From the NCBI GenBank assembly GCA_030831315.1, contig JAURLI010000007.1, positions 1-64,000 on the forward strand: a stretch of 64,000 bases of DNA. The letters run 5' to 3'. The notes under the pieces are model-generated. The model was not told where the DNA came from. It did not search any database and saw nothing but the letters and a program-made list of their open reading frames with translations. Below, one piece after another: positions 8,713-16,815 of this stretch. A program made the position numbers and the translations under genes. Source of the DNA: Alphaproteobacteria bacterium. Its GTDB lineage: Bacteria; Pseudomonadota; Alphaproteobacteria; SMXQ01. How positions within the stretch are numbered: the first letter of the stretch is position 1; each line of letters begins with the position of its first letter.

Positions 8713-9057
8713 CTAGTCGCGCCTGCCCCCTGCCTCGGCCGCGAGCCAGCCGAGAAATTCCGGGTTGCCGCCCGTGATCGGCAACGCGACGACGCAGGGA
8801 ATTTCGTAACTGTGCAGCGCGCGCACCCGCGCCGTCACTTCGTCAAGACGGCCTGCCAGCGTTTTTGCGACCAGCGCCACCTCACGATCATCCTGAACTT
8901 CGCCCTTCCAGCGATAGAACGAACGCACACTGCCCAGCACGTTCGCGCAGGCGCAGAGGCCTTCTTCCACCAGCGCGCGCCCGATGCGCGCCGCTTCTTC
9001 TTCGTTCGCCGCCGTGATGTAGACGAGAAGTGGTTCAGCCTCGTTTCCGGTCGTCAT
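8713..9057 (-). CDS. cutA: Divalent-cation tolerance protein CutA
   Basis: A 114-residue protein with the CutA1 trimer signatures LVYITAANEEEAARIGRALVEEGLCACANV, FYRWKGEVQDDREVALVAKT and HSYEIPCVVALPI spread along it. CutA proteins form stable trimers linked historically to copper tolerance; their exact role is unsettled. The ATG used has GGGGGAC upstream and matches the family length. The frame runs 56 codons further but that part is not conserved. Confidence 0.93.
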   Translation of the reverse strand: MTTGNEAEPLLVYITAANEEEAARIGRALVEEGLCACANVLGSVRSFYRWKGEVQDDREVALVAKTLAGRLDEVTARVRALHSYEIPCVVALPITGGNPEFLGWLAAEAGGRRD

Positions 9058-9212
9058 TTCATGTCCCCCACCGCCCGCAAGTCTAAGGGATAGGCCAAAA
9101 ATCCGCCAGCGCCCGGCGCCAGCCAAGCCGGGGTGACAAGCGCTCGCACCCGTCATATCCTGTGGCGAGCCAATCGGCGCACGGGGAGGACGGGCGAAGG
9201 CCCGTATACGGC

Positions 9213-9488
9213 ATGGACGCGGCAAACAGCAATTTACGGCCTCTGCCTGAACTGCCGGGCGCGCGGCCCACGGCGGCCCAGCGCGACTGGCTCGGTCGCG
9301 GCGCCGATCAGCCGGGCGGCAAGCTTCCGCTCTTCGACCGCCAGGGCAAGCGCGTCTCGGCGCGCACCATCCGCAGCTGCATCGAACAGGGCTGGGCAGA
9401 GCCCTGGTTCATCAATCCGATCAAGCCCGACTGGCTGGTCTGCAAGCTGACCGACCGTGGCCGGGAAGTTCTCGCCATCATCGACTGA
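9213..9488 (+). CDS. Conserved hypothetical protein (91 aa)
   Basis: Unknown function. A central block, WLGRGADQPGGKLPLFD, then a short helix-turn-helix-like stretch (SARTIRSCIEQGWAEPW) and the ending PDWLVCKLTDRGREVLAI resemble a small winged-helix fold, where TDRGREVL is reminiscent of the last strand and helix of MarR/PadR-type domains. I recognise it only as a protein found in related alphaproteobacteria. The ATG lacks an ideal ribosome site (GAAGG about 12 bases before); a GTG 51 bases upstream is the alternative. It is divergent from cutA and convergent with the exporter gene. Confidence 0.6.
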   Translation: MDAANSNLRPLPELPGARPTAAQRDWLGRGADQPGGKLPLFDRQGKRVSARTIRSCIEQGWAEPWFINPIKPDWLVCKLTDRGREVLAIID

Positions 9489-9497
9489 AAACGCGGC

Positions 9498-10418
9498 CTA
9501 GGACGGGCCTTTATCTTCCGCCGCAGCGGCCTTGTCGCGCGCATGGGCGATTTCGGCCTCGCGCTTGAGAATATAGAAGCTCGCCCCGCAGATCACCGCC
9601 GCCCCCAGCCATGTCCAGATCTGCGCGGTCTGGTCATAGGCGAAGTATCCGACCAGCGCGATCATCGGCAGGCGCAGGTAATCGAAGGGCATCACGATGG
9701 AGACCTCCGATGCCCGCATGGAACGCGTGAAGCAGTAATGGGCCGCGGAACCGGTCACCGCCAGCACGATGATCCACGGCACATCCGACCATGATGGCCA
9801 GATCCAGTAAGGAATTGCCCCCGCCAGCGCGAGCGGCAGGGTTACCGCGTGCAGGTAGAAAACGATCACGCCCGGCCGCTCGATTCCCGAGAGCTTCTTC
9901 ACCACCATGTTCGCCGTCGAATAGAGCGCCGCCGAAACCAGCACGAGAATCATCGCCACATCGACCTGCGCAAAACCGGGCCGGATGATCAGGAGCGCGC
10001 CGGCGAAGCCGATAAGCGTCGCCGTCCACCGGCGCACGCCGACGGGTTCGCGAAAGATGATGATGGCGAACAGGATCGTGAACAGCGGCAGTGTGAACTG
10101 GAGCGCCACTGCATCGGCCAGAACCAGAACCTGCAACGGATAGAACCAGGTCAGCATCGCGAAATAGCTGAGCACGCCGCGCGCAAGGTAGAACTTCGGC
10201 CAGCGCGGACGCACCAGTTCCCTGAGCGGCACGCCTACCGTCGGCAGGATCAGCACGAGGCCGAGAAGGCTTCGGAAAAACACGATCTCGGACGCCGAGA
10301 TCGGATGCAGCGCCTTGATCGACCACGACATGAACACGAATGAAAACGCTGCCGCCGTCATCCAGGCGGCGCCGCGCACCGGCGCGGTTTTCCAGACCGA
10401 GGGCAGTTGCATGGTCAT
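9498..10418 (-). CDS. DMT superfamily (EamA) transporter
   Basis: A 306-residue protein with two EamA repeats, about ten membrane helices in all. The first repeat carries ASEIVFFRSLLGLVL and the second TGSAAHYCFTRSMRASEVSIVMPFDYLRLP, both characteristic of drug/metabolite transporters. The C-terminal tail is short and charged. Members export amino acids or other metabolites; the substrate is not evident. It diverges from the TctC-type receptor gene, with a 12-bp palindrome between them. Confidence 0.85.
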   Translation of the reverse strand: MTMQLPSVWKTAPVRGAAWMTAAAFSFVFMSWSIKALHPISASEIVFFRSLLGLVLILPTVGVPLRELVRPRWPKFYLARGVLSYFAMLTWFYPLQVLVLADAVALQFTLPLFTILFAIIIFREPVGVRRWTATLIGFAGALLIIRPGFAQVDVAMILVLVSAALYSTANMVVKKLSGIERPGVIVFYLHAVTLPLALAGAIPYWIWPSWSDVPWIIVLAVTGSAAHYCFTRSMRASEVSIVMPFDYLRLPMIALVGYFAYDQTAQIWTWLGAAVICGASFYILKREAEIAHARDKAAAAEDKGPS

Positions 10419-10556
10419 GCCTGCCCCGGCACGGGGACGAAACGGCGCTGAACCTGCGGGAAGACGGAAGACATATCGCTCTCTGATGACTTGCGGGGCC
10501 GCAGTCTAGCCCCCGGCAAGGGCCCGGGGAAACCTCTGAAAAATGAGATCAGGCGC

Positions 10557-10568
10557 GAAAGCGCTTTC
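10557..10568. promoter_or_regulatory. 12-bp palindrome resembling a LacI-family operator
   Basis: GAAAGCGCTTTC is a perfect palindrome with a central CG, the layout used by many LacI-family repressors. It lies 89 bases before the receptor gene and about 140 bases before the divergent exporter gene. No LacI-type regulator is encoded in the window, so the assignment is tentative. Confidence 0.35.
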
Positions 10569-10656
10569 CGCCCGCCCCCGGATCGGGAATACTTTTCGCA
10601 GGCCGGGGCCGAAAAACAAGAAACCTCCCGGTAACCCGTCACCAGGAGGATACGTC

Positions 10657-11940
10657 ATGGGATCCCTTACTGCGTGTCGCCCGCGGCTCGTCGCGGCGGC
10701 AGCCCTCGCACTCGCCCTGCCCGCATTCGCCGCGACCCCGGCACTCGCCGATGTCTCCGGCTTCTACAAGGGCAAGACCATCACCGGCATTATCGGCTAC
10801 CCGCCCGGCGGCGGCTATGACCTTTACATGCGCGTGCTGTCGCACCACATGGGCCGTCACATCCCGGGCAACCCGAATATCGTGCCGCGCAACATGCCGG
10901 GCGCCGGCAGCCTCGTCTCGGCGAACTACATATACAATACGGCGCCCAAGGACGGATCGGTGATCGGCGCCTTTGCCTCGTCCACCCTGTTCTCGGTAAA
11001 ACTCGGCGAGACACGCGGCAAGTTCGAGATCGACAAGTTCACCTGGCTCGGTAACCTCGACCAGACCGTCGGCACCTGCACCGTGTGGCACACCTCGGGC
11101 ATCAAGTCGTTCGACGAACTGATGACCCGCGAGGCCATCTTCGGCGCATCCGGCCCCACTGCCGTCAACAGCACCCATGCGCGCGGCTTCAACGCTCTCT
11201 TCGGCACCCGCATCAAGGTCATCAACGGCTACCCCAGTTCGACCAGCGCGCTTCTCGCCATGAAGCGCGGCGAAGTTCAGGGCGGCTGCGGCTTCGCGCT
11301 GTCGTCGCTGAAGGCGACCCGCGCCCAGGAATGGGCTTCGGGCGACCTGCGCGTCATCATCCAGACGGGCTACGAGAAGAACGACAAGGAACTGAAGGGC
11401 GTTCCGCATATCTACGACTATGCCAAGAGCGAGGCCGACAAGCAGGTCATGCACCTGATCTACGGCACACATATCCTGGGCCGCCCGATTTCGGCGCCGC
11501 CCAACCTGCCCGCCGACCGCGCACGCGCGCTTCGCGATGCGTTCAACGCCATGGTCAAGGACCCGAAGTTCCTCGCCGAGGCGGACAAGCTCAAGCTGCC
11601 CATCGAACCCTGGACCGGCGAAAAGGTGGACGAAGTCATTCGCCAGTTCGCCGCCTATCCGAAGGATGTCTATGCCCGCACCATCAAGATCCTTGAGGTC
11701 GGCGACGTCGTGAACGTCAAGCTCAAGACCGTCGAGGGCAAGGTAACGGCAGTCAAGAAAACCAACCTGACGGTGGCAGGGGCCGACGGCAAGGCGGTGA
11801 AGCTCAAGGTTCACGCCAAGCAGACCCGCGCCACCATCGGCGGCAAAAAGGCCAGCGCCACCGATATCAAGGTCGGCATGAGCTGTGCCTTCGAATACTT
11901 CGGGGCAGGCGACCTGGCACCCAAGGCCACCTGCAAGTAG
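10657..11940 (+). CDS. TctC-type (Bug family) solute-binding protein with C-terminal extension domain
   Basis: A 427-residue exported protein. Residues 1-31 are a signal peptide ending ALA. The body from YKGKTITGIIGYPPGGGYDLYMRVL through GAGSLVSANYIYN matches receptors of the tripartite tricarboxylate transporter family, which bind small carboxylates in the periplasm. From about residue 349 to the end lies an extra domain of some 79 residues (KTVEGKVTAVKKTNLTVAG, then CAFEYFG) that reads like a small beta-barrel of the DUF5666 type and is not part of the usual receptor of about 320-330 residues. AGGAGGA precedes the ATG ideally. No TctA or TctB gene is nearby. A terminator follows. Confidence 0.85.
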   Translation: MGSLTACRPRLVAAAALALALPAFAATPALADVSGFYKGKTITGIIGYPPGGGYDLYMRVLSHHMGRHIPGNPNIVPRNMPGAGSLVSANYIYNTAPKDGSVIGAFASSTLFSVKLGETRGKFEIDKFTWLGNLDQTVGTCTVWHTSGIKSFDELMTREAIFGASGPTAVNSTHARGFNALFGTRIKVINGYPSSTSALLAMKRGEVQGGCGFALSSLKATRAQEWASGDLRVIIQTGYEKNDKELKGVPHIYDYAKSEADKQVMHLIYGTHILGRPISAPPNLPADRARALRDAFNAMVKDPKFLAEADKLKLPIEPWTGEKVDEVIRQFAAYPKDVYARTIKILEVGDVVNVKLKTVEGKVTAVKKTNLTVAGADGKAVKLKVHAKQTRATIGGKKASATDIKVGMSCAFEYFGAGDLAPKATCK

Positions 11941-11955
11941 GATTTCCGCATCCAG

Positions 11956-11984
11956 CGCCCGGCCAGGAAGGCCGGGCGTTTTTT
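11956..11984 (+). terminator. Rho-independent terminator after the TctC-type gene
   Basis: CGCCCGGCC, loop AGGAA, GGCCGGGCG, then six T: a 9-bp GC-rich stem and U tract starting 15 bases after the stop codon. Confidence 0.92.
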
Positions 11985-12065
11985 GGGCCCTTGCGGTTGC
12001 CCTGCCGCCCAGCTTTGCTAGTCTTGGCCCACAAGAAATTTCAATCCAGTCCAAGGGAGTGCCCC

Positions 12066-13202
12066 ATGCTGCTCATCAACAACGACCTCGTCGCCCAGGT
12101 CCTGACCATGGACGATGTGATCGAAGCACAGGAAAACGCCTTCAAGAAACTGCCGACAGGCGGCGCGATCCATCGCCCGCGTATCGACATGTATTTTCCC
12201 TGCCAGCGCGATGACGGCTATTTCCGCTGGGGCACGATGGAAGGCGCCAACGACGGCTATTTCGCCATCCGCATGAAATCCGACATCATCCACTGGCCCC
12301 AGGACAAGGACGGCAACTGGACCGAAGAAAAATACTGCCGGGAACCGGGTACCTACTGCGGCCTGATCCTGCTGATCTCGACCGAGAACGCCGAACCGCT
12401 CGCCTTCATCAACGACGGCATGCTTCAGCACATGCGGGTCGGCGGCGGCGCGGGCATCGGCGTGAAATACCTCGCCCGCAAGGACAGCCACGTCGTCGGC
12501 ATGCTGGGTTCCGGCGGCATGGCGCGCACCTTCCTCGAGGCCTTCAAGTCGGTACGCGATATCCGCCAGTGCAAGGTCTACAGCCCCACCGCCGCGCACC
12601 GCGAGGAATACGCCGAGGAAATGTCCAAGCGCCTCAATATCGAGGTCATCGCCGTAGACAATCCGCGCGACGCGATCCGGGGCGCCGATATTCTGTCTTC
12701 CTGCACCGATTCGATGAACCCCGTCTACGATGCCGACTGGATCGAACCGGGCATGCATGTCACGAACCTCGGCCGGCGTGAAATGCCCGATGCGTCGGGC
12801 GAGAAGTTCGACGTCGTCATCCGGCAGGGAACGGCCGGCCTGCAGATGAAGATGACCGAACGCTTCCAGGCCGAACGCGGCCTTTCCCCCGCCGCCTATA
12901 TCGGCGGCACGGTCGAGGAAATGAAGCGAATTCCTGCGAAAAACCCGGAACCGGGATTCGGCGGCGACGACCCTGACTTCAAGGATCGCGGCAAGGGCGG
13001 CACCTATCCCGACTTCGCCGATCTCGTGTCGGGCAAGTCGCCGGGCCGCACCTCGCCGGACCAGGTCACCTTCTACCGCAACGTCGGCAACCAGGGCCTG
13101 CAGTTTTCGGCCGTCGGCCAGGTCGTCTACCGCAAGTGCAAGGAACAGAAGCTCGGCAAGGAAATCCCCACCGACTGGTTCCTGCAGGACATCCGCGACT
13201 AG
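12066..13202 (+). CDS. Ornithine cyclodeaminase / mu-crystallin family protein
   Basis: A 378-residue NAD(P)-dependent enzyme of the OCD/mu-crystallin family, which includes ornithine cyclodeaminase, alanine dehydrogenase and ketimine reductases. FAIRMKSD contains the conserved substrate-side Lys, VVGMLGSGGMARTFLEAF is the Rossmann nucleotide motif, and PGRTSPDQVTFY is the conserved C-terminal turn. It is longer than usual (about 310-350), with added sequence in the N-terminal substrate domain (CREPGTYCGLILLIS region) and a Gly/Asp-rich insert before the last motif. AGGGAG precedes the ATG. Substrate specificity cannot be assigned. It lies downstream of the receptor's terminator and convergent with an amidohydrolase. 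Confidence 0.85.
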   Translation: MLLINNDLVAQVLTMDDVIEAQENAFKKLPTGGAIHRPRIDMYFPCQRDDGYFRWGTMEGANDGYFAIRMKSDIIHWPQDKDGNWTEEKYCREPGTYCGLILLISTENAEPLAFINDGMLQHMRVGGGAGIGVKYLARKDSHVVGMLGSGGMARTFLEAFKSVRDIRQCKVYSPTAAHREEYAEEMSKRLNIEVIAVDNPRDAIRGADILSSCTDSMNPVYDADWIEPGMHVTNLGRREMPDASGEKFDVVIRQGTAGLQMKMTERFQAERGLSPAAYIGGTVEEMKRIPAKNPEPGFGGDDPDFKDRGKGGTYPDFADLVSGKSPGRTSPDQVTFYRNVGNQGLQFSAVGQVVYRKCKEQKLGKEIPTDWFLQDIRD

Positions 13203-13210
13203 AGGCGCCC

Positions 13211-14131
13211 CTATCCTTTCAGGCGCGGCACCAGCCGAAGCGCGTTATCGCGCTCGATCGCAGCCAGGTCGCCCTTGGAAAGCCCGCAATTGTGCAGGCC
13301 TTCGAGGTTCGACCTGATGTTCCCGTAGGGGAAGTCGCTGCCGTACATGATCTGGCTCACCGGCACGACGGCGCGCAGCGCGCCGAGCGATATCGGATTG
13401 GCCGCCGTCGCCGTGTCGAAATGCAGCCGGGCAATTTCGGCGCGATAGCCATCGGGTGCGAGCGCTGAAAAATCCTTCATGCGCTCCGTCCCCCACTCGA
13501 TCCGGCCCGTCAGTGACGGCAGGACGCCGCCCGCGTGACAGAAGACGAAACGGATGTCGCGGCAACGTTTGAACGTGCCGCTGAACAACAGGCTGAGCAT
13601 CGCCCGGCAGGTATCCTGCGGGTATTCGATCAGAGACGACGACAGGCCGAGCAATCCCTCGCAACAGAACGGCACCGTCGGATGGACATACACAAGCGCC
13701 TTGCGCCGGTTGAGTTCGTCGAAGATCGGCACGAAACGCGCATCGCCCGGCCATTCGTCGCCGAAATTGGTGCTGATGCCGACACCGTCGGCCTTGAGCG
13801 TATCGAAGGCATATTCGATTTCATCCAGCGTGCCCTCGACATCCTTCATCGAAAGGAAGGCAAACAGCGCGAAACGGCCCGGCTTGTCCTTGACCATTTC
13901 CGCCCCGTACTCGTTGAAACGGCGCGAGGTCTTGCGCAGCCAGGCCGCGTCCTGGCGCCACCAGTCGGTCGGGATGGAGGACGCCGAAAGCGCCACACTG
14001 GCGATTTCATTCGCGTCCATTTCATTGAGGGAGGACTGCGGCGTCCAAGTCTTGGTCGGCCCGCCGCCCAGAACGTCCTTGAGGTCGGGCGGATAGAAAT
14101 GATGATGAACGTCGATGCGATGGCCGGCCAT
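13211..14131 (-). CDS. Amidohydrolase of the ACMSD / gamma-resorcylate decarboxylase type
   Basis: A 306-residue TIM-barrel metalloenzyme. IDVHHHFYP gives the two N-terminal metal ligands, VYVHPTV and FCHAGGVLPS further His residues, and YGSDFPYG the conserved Asp. This pattern is that of amidohydrolase-2 proteins, many of which are zinc-dependent decarboxylases acting on aromatic or muconate semialdehyde acids. The reaction here is unknown. It starts a minus-strand group's downstream end: the reductase and Gfo/Idh/MocA genes lie just upstream in the same direction. Confidence 0.83.
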   Translation of the reverse strand: MAGHRIDVHHHFYPPDLKDVLGGGPTKTWTPQSSLNEMDANEIASVALSASSIPTDWWRQDAAWLRKTSRRFNEYGAEMVKDKPGRFALFAFLSMKDVEGTLDEIEYAFDTLKADGVGISTNFGDEWPGDARFVPIFDELNRRKALVYVHPTVPFCCEGLLGLSSSLIEYPQDTCRAMLSLLFSGTFKRCRDIRFVFCHAGGVLPSLTGRIEWGTERMKDFSALAPDGYRAEIARLHFDTATAANPISLGALRAVVPVSQIMYGSDFPYGNIRSNLEGLHNCGLSKGDLAAIERDNALRLVPRLKG

Positions 14132-14193
14132 GACATGTCCCCCTGTTGATTTTTATTGCGCCGATTTTCCCGAAAGCGGTGCGCCCTGTCCAC

Positions 14194-15117
14194 TCAAAGG
14201 CGGGCGAGCGCGTCCCTCATTTTTCCACGCGCTGCCTCGTCGGGCATCGGCCCCCGTCCCGCGCCCAGATTATCGGCCATGTATTCCGGCCGCGCGGTGC
14301 CCGGAATGGCGCAGGTCATCGCCGGATGGCCAAGGATGTATTTCAGGAACATCTGCGCCCAGCTTTCGCAGCCGAGCTCCCGCGCGAACTGCGGCACCGC
14401 TGTCCCGCGTGTCCTGGCGAACAGGTCGCCGCCCTCGAAGGGCCGGTTGGCAATCACCGCAACGCCGAGATCGCGCGCCAGCGGCAACAGCCGCGCCTCG
14501 GCGTCCGTCACCGCGATCGAATAGGGAATCTGCAGGAAGTCGAGCGGCTCGGCCCGCAGCACCGTTTCCAGTTCGTCGAAGGCGGACGGGGTGTAATGGG
14601 TGATGCCGAGATAGCGGAAACGCCCCGCCTCGCGCCAGGCGCGCATGGTCCGCAGCTGCGTGCGCCAGTCGACCAGATTGTGGACCTGCATCAGGTCAAT
14701 GCGGTCGGTGCGAAACCGCCTGAAGGACTGTTCCATCTGCGCGCGGCCTTCCGCTTCGCCTTCGGTCCAGACCTTGGTAGCGAGGAAAGCCCGGCTGCGC
14801 GACGCGGCCGCCGCCAGCAAGTCGCCGACCACGCCCTCGGCACGGAGATACATGGGCGATGAATCGATGACCGAGCCGCCGCCCGCGAACAGAACGTCGA
14901 GCACGCGGCCTAGCCTTGCGCGGTCAGCCGCATCGTCACCGATATCGAAGGTCTGCCAGGTGCCGACGCCGACGACCGGAGTGGCTTCGCCTGATTTCGG
15001 GATCGTCCGCTTTTGCAGCGGTGTCCCCTGCCCGCCTGCAATTCCCGGCGCGAGCCCCGCCATCAGCGCAGCCCCCAGCGCGCCCTTGCAGAATGCCCTG
15101 CGGCCCGCGCGCCTCAA
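14194..15117 (-). CDS. Aldo/keto reductase with twin-arginine signal
   Basis: A 307-residue aldo/keto reductase with tetrad D85, Y90 (VIDSSPMY), K115 (LATKVW) and H146 (LMQVHN). The N-terminus GRRAFCKGALGAALMAGLAPGIAGG is a twin-arginine signal with hydrophobic core, so periplasmic location is likely. The C-terminal part (MFLKYILGHPAMTCAIPGT) closely parallels the reductase near 5 kb. Its start overlaps the stop of the upstream Gfo/Idh/MocA gene by 4 bases (ATGA), indicating translational coupling. Substrate unknown. Confidence 0.85.
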   Translation of the reverse strand: MRRAGRRAFCKGALGAALMAGLAPGIAGGQGTPLQKRTIPKSGEATPVVGVGTWQTFDIGDDAADRARLGRVLDVLFAGGGSVIDSSPMYLRAEGVVGDLLAAAASRSRAFLATKVWTEGEAEGRAQMEQSFRRFRTDRIDLMQVHNLVDWRTQLRTMRAWREAGRFRYLGITHYTPSAFDELETVLRAEPLDFLQIPYSIAVTDAEARLLPLARDLGVAVIANRPFEGGDLFARTRGTAVPQFARELGCESWAQMFLKYILGHPAMTCAIPGTARPEYMADNLGAGRGPMPDEAARGKMRDALARL

Positions 15118-16082
15118 GCCACCTCGACCATCTTACCCGCGGCATTGGAGCGCGCCATCGCCTCGATGACGGCGGCACTGTGCACGGCCTGGTCGGCCGG
15201 ACACGGAAACTTCGCCTTGCCGGCGATGGTGTCGGCGAAGGCCTCGATCTCGACGCGCTCGGTGTCGCCGACGGGAAAACGGATCTCCTCGCGCTTGCCG
15301 CCCTTGGGCTGGAAGGCGAAATAGTCGGCATCGCGCACTTCGGCCCATCCTTCGGTGCCGAAGACGGTAAAACGGTAGTAGTCGGGCGTCATGCCGCAGG
15401 CGGTCAACAAAGCCGTGGTGTTGCCCTTGCAGCGCAATAAAACCGCTGTGGTGTCGGCAAGATCGTTGTCGGAGGCCTGGTTCAGCCCAATGGCATGCAC
15501 CGCCGCGATCCGCCCGAGCGTCTCGATGGTCAGATAAAGCATGTGATCGGCGAGCGCGCCGGACGGCGCGTTCGCAGGATCGGCCTTCCAAGTGCCGCGC
15601 TTCACGCCGCCGTAGCGGTGAACGCAGAAGTCGCCCTCGGTATGCAGAAGCTGGCCCAAAGCCCCCGCAGCAAGGCGCTTGCGCAGTTCGGCCACGTTGG
15701 GAAAGAAACAGCGGTTGTAGCCCATGCAGAGGGGAACACCGGCCTTTGCCGCCGCCGCTTCAAGCGCGCGGCCTTCCGCCAGGTTAAGCGCCAGCGGCTT
15801 GACTGCCAGAACCGGCTTGCCGGCCTCGATGCCGATCATCGAGTGGCTCGCGTGCAGATGCGCAGGCCCGGACGAAACCAGCCCCGCCACCTGCGGATCG
15901 CGTGCTGCCTCGGCGATATCGGTGCCGAGCACAAGCCCGTGCTTGGCGGCAAAGTCCCTGGATTTTCCCGGGTCGGTCACGACGGCGCGGGCAAAGCGCA
16001 CCTTGTCGCTGACGCCTTGAACCGATTCGACAAGGCGACGGCCCCAGCCGCCCAGACCGACGATTGCCAACTGCAGCATCAC
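15114..16082 (-). CDS. Gfo/Idh/MocA family oxidoreductase
   Basis: A 322-residue protein. LAIVGLGGWGRRLVESV is the N-terminal NAD(P) fold; KPVLAVKPLALNLAEGRAL carries the conserved family EKP-like segment in the variant form VKP; the C-terminal half is the alpha/beta substrate domain. Members oxidise or reduce sugars, inositols and related polyols. GGGGAGG precedes the tandem ATG codons. It is the first gene of a probable three-gene unit with the Tat reductase and the amidohydrolase. The Lys of the classical EKP motif is retained (K in VKP), the Glu is not. Confidence 0.85.
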   Translation of the reverse strand: MMLQLAIVGLGGWGRRLVESVQGVSDKVRFARAVVTDPGKSRDFAAKHGLVLGTDIAEAARDPQVAGLVSSGPAHLHASHSMIGIEAGKPVLAVKPLALNLAEGRALEAAAAKAGVPLCMGYNRCFFPNVAELRKRLAAGALGQLLHTEGDFCVHRYGGVKRGTWKADPANAPSGALADHMLYLTIETLGRIAAVHAIGLNQASDNDLADTTAVLLRCKGNTTALLTACGMTPDYYRFTVFGTEGWAEVRDADYFAFQPKGGKREEIRFPVGDTERVEIEAFADTIAGKAKFPCPADQAVHSAAVIEAMARSNAAGKMVEVA

Positions 16083-16195
16083 AACCTCCCCAAAACGGCC
16101 GAAGCCTTTGATTTGGGGAAACTATAGCCGAATTAACCCGGGGCGGAACGGGAGACTGGACGGCAGTCACCGCCCAGTTGCGTCGGCAGTCGGCT

Positions 16196-16324
16196 TCAGA
16201 TCTTGACGTAATTCAGAAAACTGACGAGCCCGCCAATGAAGACCGCAAAGACGAGAAACGCCTTCCAGCCGGGGCGGGACGCCTTGACCGTATGGGTCTT
16301 GTCGTTGGTCGGATGGGTATCCAT
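16196..16324 (-). CDS. Small single-span membrane protein (42 aa)
   Basis: A short protein with a polar N-terminus (MDTHPTNDKTHTVKASRPG) and one hydrophobic helix, WKAFLVFAVFIGGLVSFLNYV. AGGAGG stands 6 bases before the ATG, one of the best ribosome sites in the window, which argues for real translation. I do not recognise a family. Similar small helices are often accessory subunits of membrane complexes, but nothing nearby points to a partner. Confidence 0.55.
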   Translation of the reverse strand: MDTHPTNDKTHTVKASRPGWKAFLVFAVFIGGLVSFLNYVKI

Positions 16325-16577
16325 GAAAGCCTCCTGATCAGGTAGGCCTTGCGGTGTCACCTTTGCGGCGCAAAGCACCGCATACGCGCCGTCTTTTCTT
16401 GTCGTTGGCGGATATTGCTTCCCGCTTACCCTTCTCGGTTTCCGCGGCGCGCGGTGAACCTAAGGCCTGGTCTATCGAACGGGTTCACAAGCGAACCCTT
16501 ACGCTCCCTGCGAAGAGTCCACCACGACAGGACCGGCGGCGCAACCCTTGTGACACAACATATTGGTTCTAAACGAC
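16325..16577. other. Intergenic region before the tRNA-Pro terminator
   Basis: No gene is supported. It presumably carries the promoter of the 42-residue membrane protein. I see no RNA family or repeat I can name. Confidence 0.4.
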
Positions 16578-16606
16578 AAAGGGCCGATGCATCGCATCGA
16601 CCCTTT
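16578..16606 (-). terminator. Probable terminator of tRNA-Pro
   Basis: On the minus strand AAAGGGTCGATGC, a 3-base loop, and GCATCGGCCCTTT form a 13-bp stem with one G-T pair, 9 bases beyond the CCA end of the tRNA. The T tract is poor. Confidence 0.6.
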
Positions 16607-16614
16607 GCTCGATA

Positions 16615-16691
<77 letters not shown>

Positions 16692-16785
16692 TCAGAACCC
16701 GAAAGGCTTTGGCCTGCCCGGGCGGCGCGGACTTTAGCTTGCATGACCACCCGGGCGCAATCTCTAAGCGACCCGGCAGGCAGGC

Positions 16786-16815
16786 AAAAAAACGGCCCTG
16801 TAACCCTCAGCCGTT
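16786..16815 (-). terminator. Probable terminator of the fabH-ihfA-merR unit
   Basis: On the minus strand AACGGCTG and CAGGGCCGTT can pair (with a small bulge) and are followed by seven T. The stem begins inside the last codons of merR. Confidence 0.6.

Noticed and set aside
10639-12054. A 471-codon minus-strand frame opposite the TctC-type receptor
   Set aside because: No signal, motif or ribosome site; the plus-strand gene has an ideal ribosome site, signal peptide and terminator.
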